Part shown: piece by piece, positions 1 through 5,053 of the stretch
Position numbering within the stretch: the first letter of the stretch is position 1
Layout of the letters: each line of letters begins with the position of its first letter
Assembly: GCA_026387595.1 (NCBI GenBank)
Contig: JAPLLL010000095.1
Coordinates: 4,133-10,142, forward strand
Origin: Candidatus Omnitrophota bacterium
Lineage (GTDB): Bacteria; Omnitrophota; Gorgyraeia; JABMQH01
Length of the DNA: 6,010 nucleotides
Reading direction: 5' to 3'
Made by a program: the position numbers and the translations under genes
Notes under the pieces: model-generated
Told to the model about the DNA's origin: nothing
The model's database searches: none
Seen by the model: only the letters and a program-made list of their open reading frames with translations

Positions 1-803
1 TTATGAAAAATATTAAGAGCGGCGGCTGCCTGATAACCTGCAACAGCGGCCCCAATATAATAAAAATCATGAAAAAATGCCGGCGCAGGATTTTTACATA
101 CAGTCTTGCGGAATCCGACGGGCCCGATATATATCCGCGCGATATACGTATGGACCGGTTCCATACCTCTTACGAAGCGGTCTTGAATAAAAAATCCCTC
201 GGCAGTTTCGAACTGAACGTGCCGGGCAGGCACAATGTGGAGAACAGCCTGGCAGTGATACTGCTGGGCCTTGAACTCGGGATCGATATTAAAATAATCC
301 GGCGCGCGCTTTCGAAATATCAGGGAACCGCGAGGCGCTTCCAGGTGAAGGCGGATATAGACGATATAATGGTGGTTGAGGATTACGCGCACCATCCGAA
401 AGAAATAATGGCCACGATAGCGGCATGCGGGAACTGGCCGGGCAGGAGGATCGTCGGCGTATTCCAGCCGCACCGTTACACCAGGACGCAATTCTTAAAG
501 AAGGAATTCGGGAAAAGTTTTCTTAAGCTTAATGAGCTTATCCTTACGGATATCTACCCCGCCTCTGAGAAACCAATGGGCGGGGTAACGACAAAGATAA
601 TCTATGATGAGGCAGTTAAAAACGGCCAGAAGAATATCCATTTATTCAAAAAGGAAAAAATATTGCCGTATCTTTTAAAGAACCTGAAAACAAACGATAT
701 CGTGCTTATTTTGGGCGCGGGCGACATAGGAGCGCTTTCGGATGAGCTTGCTGAAGGACTTAAAACTAAAAGGCAGGGTTTGTTACAACGAACCGCTGTC
801 TAA
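1..803 (+). CDS. murC: UDP-N-acetylmuramate--L-alanine ligase (MurC), 3' part
   Basis: Cytoplasmic Mur ligase that uses ATP to join L-alanine to UDP-MurNAc, the first step of stem-peptide assembly. The window edge removes the 5' end. Position 3 is an in-frame ATG, but it is an internal methionine: the text after it aligns with the middle of MurC, so roughly the first 200 residues, including the UDP-binding domain and the ATP P-loop, lie upstream. Visible motifs, counted from that Met: PGRHN at 74-78 (end of the central domain), YQGTARRF at 106-113, DYAHHP at 127-132 and FQPHRYTRT at 154-162 (both hallmarks of MurC), and GAGDIG at 238-243 in the C-terminal domain. The last ~14 residues (after AEGLK) look like a non-conserved tail created by reading into murB, which starts inside this gene. 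The family assignment is secure. Confidence 0.96.
   Translation, partial: MKNIKSGGCLITCNSGPNIIKIMKKCRRRIFTYSLAESDGPDIYPRDIRMDRFHTSYEAVLNKKSLGSFELNVPGRHNVENSLAVILLGLELGIDIKIIRRALSKYQGTARRFQVKADIDDIMVVEDYAHHPKEIMATIAACGNWPGRRIVGVFQPHRYTRTQFLKKEFGKSFLKLNELILTDIYPASEKPMGGVTTKIIYDEAVKNGQKNIHLFKKEKILPYLLKNLKTNDIVLILGAGDIGALSDELAEGLKTKRQGLLQRTAV
728..732 (+). promoter_or_regulatory. Ribosome binding site of murB, inside murC
   Basis: AGGAG lies 9 nt before the ATG at 742. It sits within the murC reading frame, so murB translation starts before murC translation ends. This supports 742 as the murB start and suggests translational coupling. Confidence 0.7.
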
Positions 804-1683
804 ACATACTACGTTCAGGATAGGCGGCCCGGCCAGGATATGGGCCCATGCCGAATGCCCTGAGTACGTAAAAGAGCTTTTAGATATCTCTAAGAAAGAC
901 GGTCTCAGGGCCGTTTTGATCGGAGAAGGGAGCAACCTTTTAGCGTCTGACGCCGGGCTGGATATCATCGCTGTTAAATTAGAAGGTGATCTCAGGTTAT
1001 TTAAATTTAGCGGGGGCAAGACCACATGTGCTGCAGGATGCAGTCTTCAACGGTTTATCCTTGGCGCGATGGATGCGGGTTGTTCAGGGCTTGAATTTAT
1101 GGCCGGCATACCCGGCACGCTCGGCGGCGCCGTTAAAATGAACGCAGGCGCCGGCTTGAAAGGGCCGTGGATATCCGATTTCATAAACAGGCTGAAGATA
1201 ATGGATAAAAAAGGCTGCGTTAAATATATCAGCAAAGAAGAAGCCGGTTTCGGATACAGGGAATCCGGCCTGGAAGGGTTTGTGGTGCTGGAAGCCGAAT
1301 TAGGGTTAAAGCCGCTGAAAGACAAACAGGCAGCGCTTGAAGGGTATAAAAAATTCCTTTCGCAAAAACGCGAAAAACAGGAACTTGCGCTTCCGAGCGC
1401 CGGATGCGTGTTCAAGAATCCAAAAGGCCCTAAAGACAGCGCGGCAAGGCTTATCGACTCCTGCGGTTTGAAAGGCAAAAGTATCGGCAGGGCAATGGTT
1501 TCCCGAAAGCACGCAAATTTTATAGTGAATACAGGCGGGGCCTCATTTAACGATGTGATGGGGCTCATTGAGCTCATACGGAACGAAGTTTATAAAAAAC
1601 ACGAGGTAGAACTAGAATTAGAAATAGAAATAATTCACAGTCGGGACAGTTTGCGTAGTGACCGCGGCAAACTGTCCCCATAG
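742..1683 (+). CDS. murB: UDP-N-acetylenolpyruvoylglucosamine reductase (MurB)
   Basis: Cytoplasmic FAD enzyme that uses NADPH to reduce UDP-GlcNAc-enolpyruvate to UDP-MurNAc, the substrate of MurC. It is 313 residues, near the usual ~300 of the shorter MurB class. FAD-domain motifs: PLSKHTTFRIGGPA at 18-31, IGEGSNLL at 60-67 and AGIPGTLGGAVKMNAGAG at 121-138. FGYRES at 170-175 carries the active-site Tyr/Arg pair. SAGCVFKNP at 219-227 is the loop of the catalytic proton donor, which here is Cys222 rather than the more common Ser. The conserved late Glu of the family aligns with Glu294 in LELEIEII. Residues from about 299 (HSRDSLRSDRGKLSP) are not family sequence; they are encoded by a hairpin repeat at 1643-1678. 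The start at 742 gives a normal N-terminus and has a good ribosome binding site, despite the 62-bp overlap with murC. Confidence 0.96.
   Translation: MSLLKDLKLKGRVCYNEPLSKHTTFRIGGPARIWAHAECPEYVKELLDISKKDGLRAVLIGEGSNLLASDAGLDIIAVKLEGDLRLFKFSGGKTTCAAGCSLQRFILGAMDAGCSGLEFMAGIPGTLGGAVKMNAGAGLKGPWISDFINRLKIMDKKGCVKYISKEEAGFGYRESGLEGFVVLEAELGLKPLKDKQAALEGYKKFLSQKREKQELALPSAGCVFKNPKGPKDSAARLIDSCGLKGKSIGRAMVSRKHANFIVNTGGASFNDVMGLIELIRNEVYKKHEVELELEIEIIHSRDSLRSDRGKLSP
1643..1678. repeat. Perfect 12-bp inverted repeat (REP/MITE-like hairpin) at the murB 3' end
   Basis: Left arm GGGACAGTTTGC (1643-1654) and right arm GCAAACTGTCCC (1667-1678) are exact reverse complements around a 12-nt loop. The hairpin lies inside the last codons of murB and ends 2 nt before its TAG. 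No T-run follows, so it is not a standard intrinsic terminator. GGGACAGT-type hairpins recur in genomes of uncultured bacteria and have been associated with REP-type (Y1) transposases; that link is from general familiarity and was not checked here. Confidence 0.75.
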
Positions 1684-1706
1684 AGTTATTATAGCTACAC
1701 TGAGTA

Positions 1707-1727
1707 GCGACCGAAACAAATGGTCGC
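1707..1727. repeat. Hairpin in the ddl leader (GCGACC ... GGTCGC)
   Basis: GCGACC (1707-1712) pairs with GGTCGC (1722-1727) across a 9-nt A-rich loop. The right arm directly touches the AAGGAG ribosome binding site of ddl, so if folded in the mRNA it could influence ddl translation. The stretch 1704-1727 matches 1655-1678, part of the upstream hairpin, at 17 of 24 positions and shares GTAGYGACCG, so the two may be diverged copies of one repeat unit. Confidence 0.5.
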
Positions 1728-1733
1728 AAGGAG
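1728..1733 (+). promoter_or_regulatory. Ribosome binding site deciding the ddl start
   Basis: AAGGAG lies 4 nt before the ATG at 1738, a short but usable spacing. The in-frame ATG at 1720 has no such site and falls in the loop/stem of the hairpin at 1707-1727, so 1738 is the better start. Confidence 0.65.
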
Positions 1734-1737
1734 AACT

Positions 1738-2673
1738 ATGCAGAAAAAAGTTAAAAGGATAGGCGTGCTGGCAGGAGGGCCTTCGAGCGAAAGGGCTATC
1801 TCGCTCGAATCCGGGAAAGCTGTTTTTGAAGCGCTAAAAGATATGGGCTATGATACGGTTCTTTTGGATGTTAAGGGTAATCTTACCGGGGCCCAGATCA
1901 AAGGGTTTAATATTGATGTTGCTTTTCTTGCGCTGCACGGAAAATTCGGCGAGGACGGCACGATACAGAAGATGCTGGAGAATGTCGGCATACCGTATAC
2001 CGGGTCGGGCCCGCTCGCATCGCACCTTGCGCTGGATAAGATCGCCTCGACCGAGAGATTTGTCGCCAGCGGCCTGGATGTGCCGCAATACAGGATCGTG
2101 AATAAAAAAATACTAAGCGACGCCAGGCTGCTTGAGATCGCGGAAGAACTCGGTTTCCCGTTAGTGGTAAAGCCGCAATATGAAGGTTCAAGCATAGGCA
2201 TATCGATCGTTGAGAACATGGAGGGCCTGAGGAAGGCGGTAAGCCTGGCCTTTGATTACGGGGACAAGGCAATAGTCAATGAATACATAGGCGGCAGGGA
2301 GCTTACCGTAGGGATATTAAATGATGAGCCGCTTCCCGTAGTGGAGATCGTGTCAAAGGAGCGTTTTTTTGATTTCAACGCCAAATACAAAAGCGAACAG
2401 ACGCAATATATCGCGCCCGCGAAGATAGACCCGGCCCTGTACAAGGCCGCGCAGGAGGCAGGCAAGCTCGCGCATGCGTCCCTCGGGTGCAGGTCTTTTT
2501 CAAGGGTTGACATGATGCTGGATGAAAAGCAAAGGAAGGTATTTGTGCTTGAGGTGAACTCAATACCCGGCCTTACATCGCACAGCCTCCTTCCGAAAGC
2601 AGCCGCGTGCACGGGAATGGATTTCGGCCGGCTGTGCACCGAAATAGTAAAATCCGCGGCAACGGAGGCTTAA
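1738..2673 (+). CDS. ddl: D-alanine--D-alanine ligase (Ddl)
   Basis: Cytoplasmic ATP-grasp enzyme joining two D-Ala molecules into the dipeptide that MurF attaches to the stem peptide. It is 311 residues from the ATG at 1738, a normal length. GGPSSERAISLESG (13-26) holds Glu18, the counterpart of E. coli DdlB Glu15. ALHGKFGEDGT (65-75) and YTGSGPLASHLALDK (87-101) are family hallmarks. VVKPQYEGSSIG (143-154) holds the ATP-binding Lys and substrate-loop Ser. AKYKSEQTQY (215-224) holds Tyr217, the residue typical of D-Ala-D-Ala rather than D-Ala-D-lactate ligases. RVDMM (256-260), LEVNSIPGLTSHS (271-283) supply the Mg-binding Asp258, Glu272 and Asn274 and the C-terminal Ser281. No key residue is missing. 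A longer start at 1720 would add MVARRT, which is not family-like. It lies 54 bp after murB and 3 bp before ftsQ. Confidence 0.96.
   Translation: MQKKVKRIGVLAGGPSSERAISLESGKAVFEALKDMGYDTVLLDVKGNLTGAQIKGFNIDVAFLALHGKFGEDGTIQKMLENVGIPYTGSGPLASHLALDKIASTERFVASGLDVPQYRIVNKKILSDARLLEIAEELGFPLVVKPQYEGSSIGISIVENMEGLRKAVSLAFDYGDKAIVNEYIGGRELTVGILNDEPLPVVEIVSKERFFDFNAKYKSEQTQYIAPAKIDPALYKAAQEAGKLAHASLGCRSFSRVDMMLDEKQRKVFVLEVNSIPGLTSHSLLPKAAACTGMDFGRLCTEIVKSAATEA
2664..2668 (+). promoter_or_regulatory. Ribosome binding site of ftsQ, inside ddl
   Basis: GGAGG within the last codons of ddl lies 8 nt before a TTG at 2677. This good site is the main reason to accept a TTG start for ftsQ, and it implies coupling to ddl. 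Confidence 0.75.
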
Positions 2674-2676
2674 GAG

Positions 2677-3456
2677 TTGGCAAGGAAGTTCAGGAAAGTT
2701 TCCCTGCCCAGGTTCTTGAGGATAGGGAATCTTATATGGTTTACGGCGCTAGTCATATTGTCTCTGGGGATTTTTAACTGGACTAAGGCCTTCATTGCGC
2801 ATTCCGGTTATTTTAAAATAGATAAGGTTGAGATACTGATAGTCGGGAGGACCGCACTTACGGAAAAGACGATAAAGGAGCTTCTGGGTATCCAAAAGGG
2901 CAGGAGCATATTTGACGTGGATCTAAAGGCCACCAGGGACTATATAATCTCAAAATACCCGGAGACAAGAGGGGTCATAGTAAGACGCGTCCTGCCGAAC
3001 AAACTCGTCCTTACTGTCAAACCCAGAAGGCCCGTGGCGCAGATAAGCCTTGGGGCGGGATTCTATCTGGTGGATGTCGAAGGCGTTGTGCTGCCGGGGC
3101 CTAAAGGCCTCCTGCAAACAGGCCTGCCTATAATAACAGGGGCCGAATCACGGGCAATAGTGTCAGGCCTGGGCAAAAAATCAGACTATCCCGCATTAAA
3201 AACCGCCCTAAATCTCATGCAGATCCTGTATCAGACAAAATTTTCAGAAGAACATGAGATACACACGATAGATATCTCGGACGATAACAACCTTTCCTTA
3301 TATATAGAGGGCGGCATAGAGATAAAAATCGGAGGGGAGGACTTCCGCAGGCGCCTTTCTATGCTGCAGAAGATGCTTGAAACGGCCAAGCTTGATAAGA
3401 ACCGGATAAAATATATAGATCTGCGGTTTGGGAACGTAATAATAGGCCCGCGGTAA
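2677..3456 (+). CDS. ftsQ: Cell division protein FtsQ/DivIB
   Basis: Single-pass membrane protein of the divisome that links early (FtsA/FtsZ side) and late (FtsL/FtsB, FtsW/FtsI) division proteins. It is 259 residues, typical for FtsQ. A short basic cytoplasmic N-terminus (MARKFRKVSLPRFLR) precedes one transmembrane helix at about 17-40. A POTRA-like domain follows at about 46-116 (FKIDKVEILIVGRTALTE, then GRSIFDVDL and RVLPNKLVLTVKPRRPVA), then the extracytoplasmic beta domain, ending in YIDLRFGNVIIGPR, a typical FtsQ finish. The start is a TTG with a strong ribosome binding site; no ATG gives a better N-terminus. It lies between ddl and ftsA, the classical dcw order. Primary sequence is poorly conserved in this family, so the call rests on topology, POTRA pattern and context together. 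Confidence 0.92.
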   Translation: MARKFRKVSLPRFLRIGNLIWFTALVILSLGIFNWTKAFIAHSGYFKIDKVEILIVGRTALTEKTIKELLGIQKGRSIFDVDLKATRDYIISKYPETRGVIVRRVLPNKLVLTVKPRRPVAQISLGAGFYLVDVEGVVLPGPKGLLQTGLPIITGAESRAIVSGLGKKSDYPALKTALNLMQILYQTKFSEEHEIHTIDISDDNNLSLYIEGGIEIKIGGEDFRRRLSMLQKMLETAKLDKNRIKYIDLRFGNVIIGPR

Positions 3457-3457
3457 A

Positions 3458-3488
3458 AAAAGTGTAAGGTTTTGAGTGAAAAGTGTAA
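3458..3488 (+). repeat. Direct repeat AAAAGTGTAA in the ftsQ-ftsA gap
   Basis: AAAAGTGTAA occurs at 3458-3467 and again at 3479-3488, filling most of the 42-bp gap between ftsQ and ftsA. It looks like a small local duplication of the ftsA leader. No function can be assigned. Confidence 0.4.
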
Positions 3489-3489
3489 A

Positions 3490-3495
3490 GAGGAG
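3490..3495 (+). promoter_or_regulatory. Ribosome binding site deciding the ftsA start
   Basis: GAGGAG lies 3 nt before the ATG at 3499; counted from the overlapping AGAGG the spacing is 5 nt. The upstream in-frame TTG at 3472 has AAGG only 2 nt before it and would add nine residues not seen in FtsA proteins, so 3499 is preferred. Confidence 0.6.
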
Positions 3496-3498
3496 AAT

Positions 3499-4722
3499 AT
3501 GAAAAAGAACAATATAGTGGCCGGGCTTGAGATAGGCTGCACTAAAGTCAGCATGGTGGCCCTTGAAAAAGACTCGAAATCAGGCGCGGTAAGTTTTGTC
3601 GGTTCCGCAAAGGCGGCTGTCTCAAACAGCGTGCGCAAAGGCTCGGTAGTGAACCTTGACAATGTGACCGAAGGCATCGTAAAAGTAACGGAGGATATCA
3701 GCCAAAAAAATAAGCGCAGGATCAGTTCTGTTTTTGTGAACATAAGCGGACCGGATATAAAACAGGAGATATCGCATCCCGTAACAGCGCTTCCGCAAAG
3801 ATCCAGCGAGATCTCGCAGAAGAATATAGATGACCTTCTTGAATCATGCAAGATCGTATCTGTCCCGCTCGACAGGCATCTTTTATACCTTTTTCCTCTG
3901 GAGTATATGATAGACGGCCAGGACGGTGTGAAAAACCCGAAAGGCCTTTACGGAAGCAAGCTTGAGGCGGATGTCCTTATGGTGACCGCGCCTTTTAACC
4001 AGGTCCAGAATATCGTAAAGGCCGTGAATTTTGCCGGGCTTGATGTCGAACGGGTGGTGCTGACAGGCGTGGGCCTTTCCAATTCCGTATTAAGCGAAGA
4101 CGATAAGAAAAAAGGTGTCCTGCTGATAGACATGAAAACCGACATTACGGAATTTGGCATATTTAAGGAAGGCGCACTTTTATTTTTTGACTCGGTGGCC
4201 AGGGGCCAGGCCGATATCATAAATGAGATCGCTGCCAGGTTCGATGTCCCGTACGAGCTCGCCATGGACCTGAAGAAAAAATACGCTTTCTTTGCAGGGG
4301 ATAGCGACGGCCGCAGCAATGAAGGCATACCGCTTGACTGGATGGGAAAGCAGCATAGCATAGTAAGGTCGGATTTAAACAAGGTAATGATCTCCGGCCT
4401 TGAGGCAGTATTCGGCGAAATTTCAGGTAAAATAAGAGGATTCAAGGGGTTTAATAATATTGTAAAGGGCGGGGCTGTCATATGCGGCGGCACTGTCGCC
4501 ATGGAGGGTTTTGTGGAATGGGCGGCAAGTAAGCTGGGTTTCAGCGCCAAGGAGGCAGCCTCGCGCAATGCTGCAGGTGTTATTCTGGATGAGGGGTACA
4601 TGACCGCCCTGGGGCTTGCCGAACTTGGCCTGAAAACAAGGCAGGGCACCGGGCTTACAAATAACGGCTTTTTGAAGTCCATATTCCATAAGACAGGCGA
4701 GTTGCTTGCGGACTACTTCTGA
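3499..4722 (+). CDS. ftsA: Cell division protein FtsA, with eroded nucleotide-binding motifs
   Basis: Actin-fold protein that tethers FtsZ filaments to the inner membrane and recruits later divisome proteins. It is 407 residues, normal for FtsA. The N-terminus MKKNNIVAGLEIGCTKV matches the usual GLDIGTTKV phosphate-1 motif, except that the Asp is Glu11 and the first Thr is Cys14. The FtsA-specific 1C domain lies at about 84-165 (NISGPDIKQ; LFPLEYMIDGQDGVKNPKGL, the usual V-P-QE-F-DGQ-GIKDP-G block). The phosphate-2 motif, normally DIGGGTTD, reads DMKTDITEF at 211-219 and has lost its glycines. The adenosine-side motif is GGAVICGGTVAMEG (324-337). A C-terminal amphipathic helix (FLKSIFHKTGELLADYF, 391-407) fits the membrane-targeting sequence. 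It follows ftsQ by 42 bp, but ftsZ does not follow. The FtsA identity is firm; whether it binds ATP normally is uncertain. Confidence 0.94.
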   Translation: MKKNNIVAGLEIGCTKVSMVALEKDSKSGAVSFVGSAKAAVSNSVRKGSVVNLDNVTEGIVKVTEDISQKNKRRISSVFVNISGPDIKQEISHPVTALPQRSSEISQKNIDDLLESCKIVSVPLDRHLLYLFPLEYMIDGQDGVKNPKGLYGSKLEADVLMVTAPFNQVQNIVKAVNFAGLDVERVVLTGVGLSNSVLSEDDKKKGVLLIDMKTDITEFGIFKEGALLFFDSVARGQADIINEIAARFDVPYELAMDLKKKYAFFAGDSDGRSNEGIPLDWMGKQHSIVRSDLNKVMISGLEAVFGEISGKIRGFKGFNNIVKGGAVICGGTVAMEGFVEWAASKLGFSAKEAASRNAAGVILDEGYMTALGLAELGLKTRQGTGLTNNGFLKSIFHKTGELLADYF

Positions 4723-4740
4723 TTTTGCTAAGGATATCAT

Positions 4741-4760
4741 CTATTATCAACTACTATCAA
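4741..4760 (+). repeat. Tandem decamer CTAYTATCAA x2 upstream of the promoter
   Basis: CTATTATCAA (4741-4750) is followed directly by CTACTATCAA (4751-4760), one base different. The pair is centred about 61 bp upstream of the predicted transcription start, one helical turn apart, a common arrangement for activator or repressor sites. ACTAT-CAA-ATAGT (4753-4765) overlaps the second copy as a small palindrome. Confidence 0.4.
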
Positions 4761-4776
4761 ATAGTGTTATTTAGAT

Positions 4777-4805
4777 TTGACAAATACTTTTTAGCATGAT
4801 ATACT
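4777..4805 (+). promoter_or_regulatory. Extended -10 sigma70-type promoter for the HTH-pilM unit
   Basis: A consensus -35 box TTGACA (4777-4782), a 17-nt spacer, and a -10 box TATACT (4800-4805) preceded by TG one base upstream (extended -10). Transcription should start near 4810-4813, giving an untranslated leader of about 30 nt before the ATG at 4844. It is the only strong promoter I can see in the window, and it separates the division cluster from the pilus-type genes. Confidence 0.8.
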
Positions 4806-4843
4806 TAGCACTAGAATTAAGTAATATCTAATGGTGGTATATA

Positions 4844-5032
4844 ATGGTGAGGACTATTAACGACGAGATACTGACTTTAGAAGAGGCAAGCCGTTTCCTT
4901 AAGCTGAGCAAATCGACGGTATACAACCTGGCCCAGCAGAAAAAGATACCGGCGAATAAGATCGGCAGGAGCTGGCGTTTTCTAAGGTCCTACCTTATAA
5001 CGTGGCTTGAACATGGAGCGAAGATCAATTAG
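4844..5032 (+). CDS. Small helix-turn-helix DNA-binding protein, excisionase/MerR-like
   Basis: A 62-residue protein made almost entirely of one winged helix-turn-helix domain of the excisionase (HTH_17) type. ILTLEEASRFLKLSKSTVYNLAQQKKIP (9-36) is the HTH, with recognition helix around STVYNLAQQ; NKIGRSWRFLRSYLITWLE (38-56) is the wing and closing helix. Family members bind DNA as transcription regulators, plasmid or phage excisionases, or architectural proteins. No integrase or recombinase is next to it, so a regulatory role is more likely here. It has its own strong promoter and precedes the PilM-like gene by 21 bp, suggesting co-transcription. Its ribosome binding site is weak (GGTGG at 4834-4838, 5 nt from the ATG). 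The target is unknown; the inverted repeat over its promoter is the obvious candidate. The domain call is secure, the role inferred. Confidence 0.88.
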   Translation: MVRTINDEILTLEEASRFLKLSKSTVYNLAQQKKIPANKIGRSWRFLRSYLITWLEHGAKIN

Positions 5033-5040
5033 GGGTATTA

Positions 5041-5046
5041 AAGGGG
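5041..5046 (+). promoter_or_regulatory. Ribosome binding site of the PilM-like gene
   Basis: AAGGGG lies 7 nt before the ATG at 5054, in the 21-bp gap after the HTH gene. It supports this start for an open frame that has no stop within the window. Confidence 0.65.
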
Positions 5047-5053
5047 AAGCGTA

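Larger units (their letters stand above)
4726..4810. repeat. Imperfect palindrome spanning the intergenic promoter
   Basis: TGCTAAGGATATCAT (4726-4740) and ATGATATACTTAGCA (4796-4810) form a 15-bp inverted repeat with one mismatch. Nested inside is AAATA-GTGT-TATTT (4759-4772), almost at the same centre. The left arm starts 3 nt after the ftsA stop; the right arm covers the -10 box and reaches the probable transcription start. It could be an operator pair allowing DNA looping, or a small AT-rich insertion that brought a promoter. No T-run makes it a terminator. Confidence 0.6.

Noticed and set aside
1047..1577. Antisense open frame of 176 codons opposite murB
   Set aside because: Low-complexity Ser/Pro-rich product opposite conserved MurB motifs; a shadow of the coding strand.
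1643..1690. Intrinsic terminator after murB
   Set aside because: The stem is strong, but no T-run follows and the genes on both sides form one pathway cluster, so a repeat element is a better reading.
1720..1737. Earlier ATG start for ddl
   Set aside because: No ribosome binding site, lies within a hairpin, and adds residues (MVARRT) not seen in Ddl proteins; 1738 has AAGGAG upstream.
3472..3498. TTG start for ftsA
   Set aside because: Poorly spaced ribosome binding site and a nine-residue hydrophilic extension; the ATG at 3499 gives the standard FtsA N-terminus.
3231..3851. Antisense open frame of 206 codons across the ftsQ-ftsA junction
   Set aside because: Covers two conserved genes on the other strand and shows no domain pattern of its own.
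3948..4682. Antisense open frame of 244 codons opposite ftsA
   Set aside because: It lies wholly opposite a well-supported gene, is Ser/Pro-rich with no recognisable domain, and is explained by the codon bias of ftsA.
4831..4860. Nine-codon leader peptide overlapping the HTH start
   Set aside because: ATG at 4831 opens a very short frame with no ribosome binding site and no attenuator-like codon run; expected by chance.
4844..5032. HTH protein as a phage or integrative-element excisionase
   Set aside because: No integrase, attachment-site repeat or phage gene is visible, and the gene lies in front of a pilus-type gene; the fold alone does not prove excision activity.
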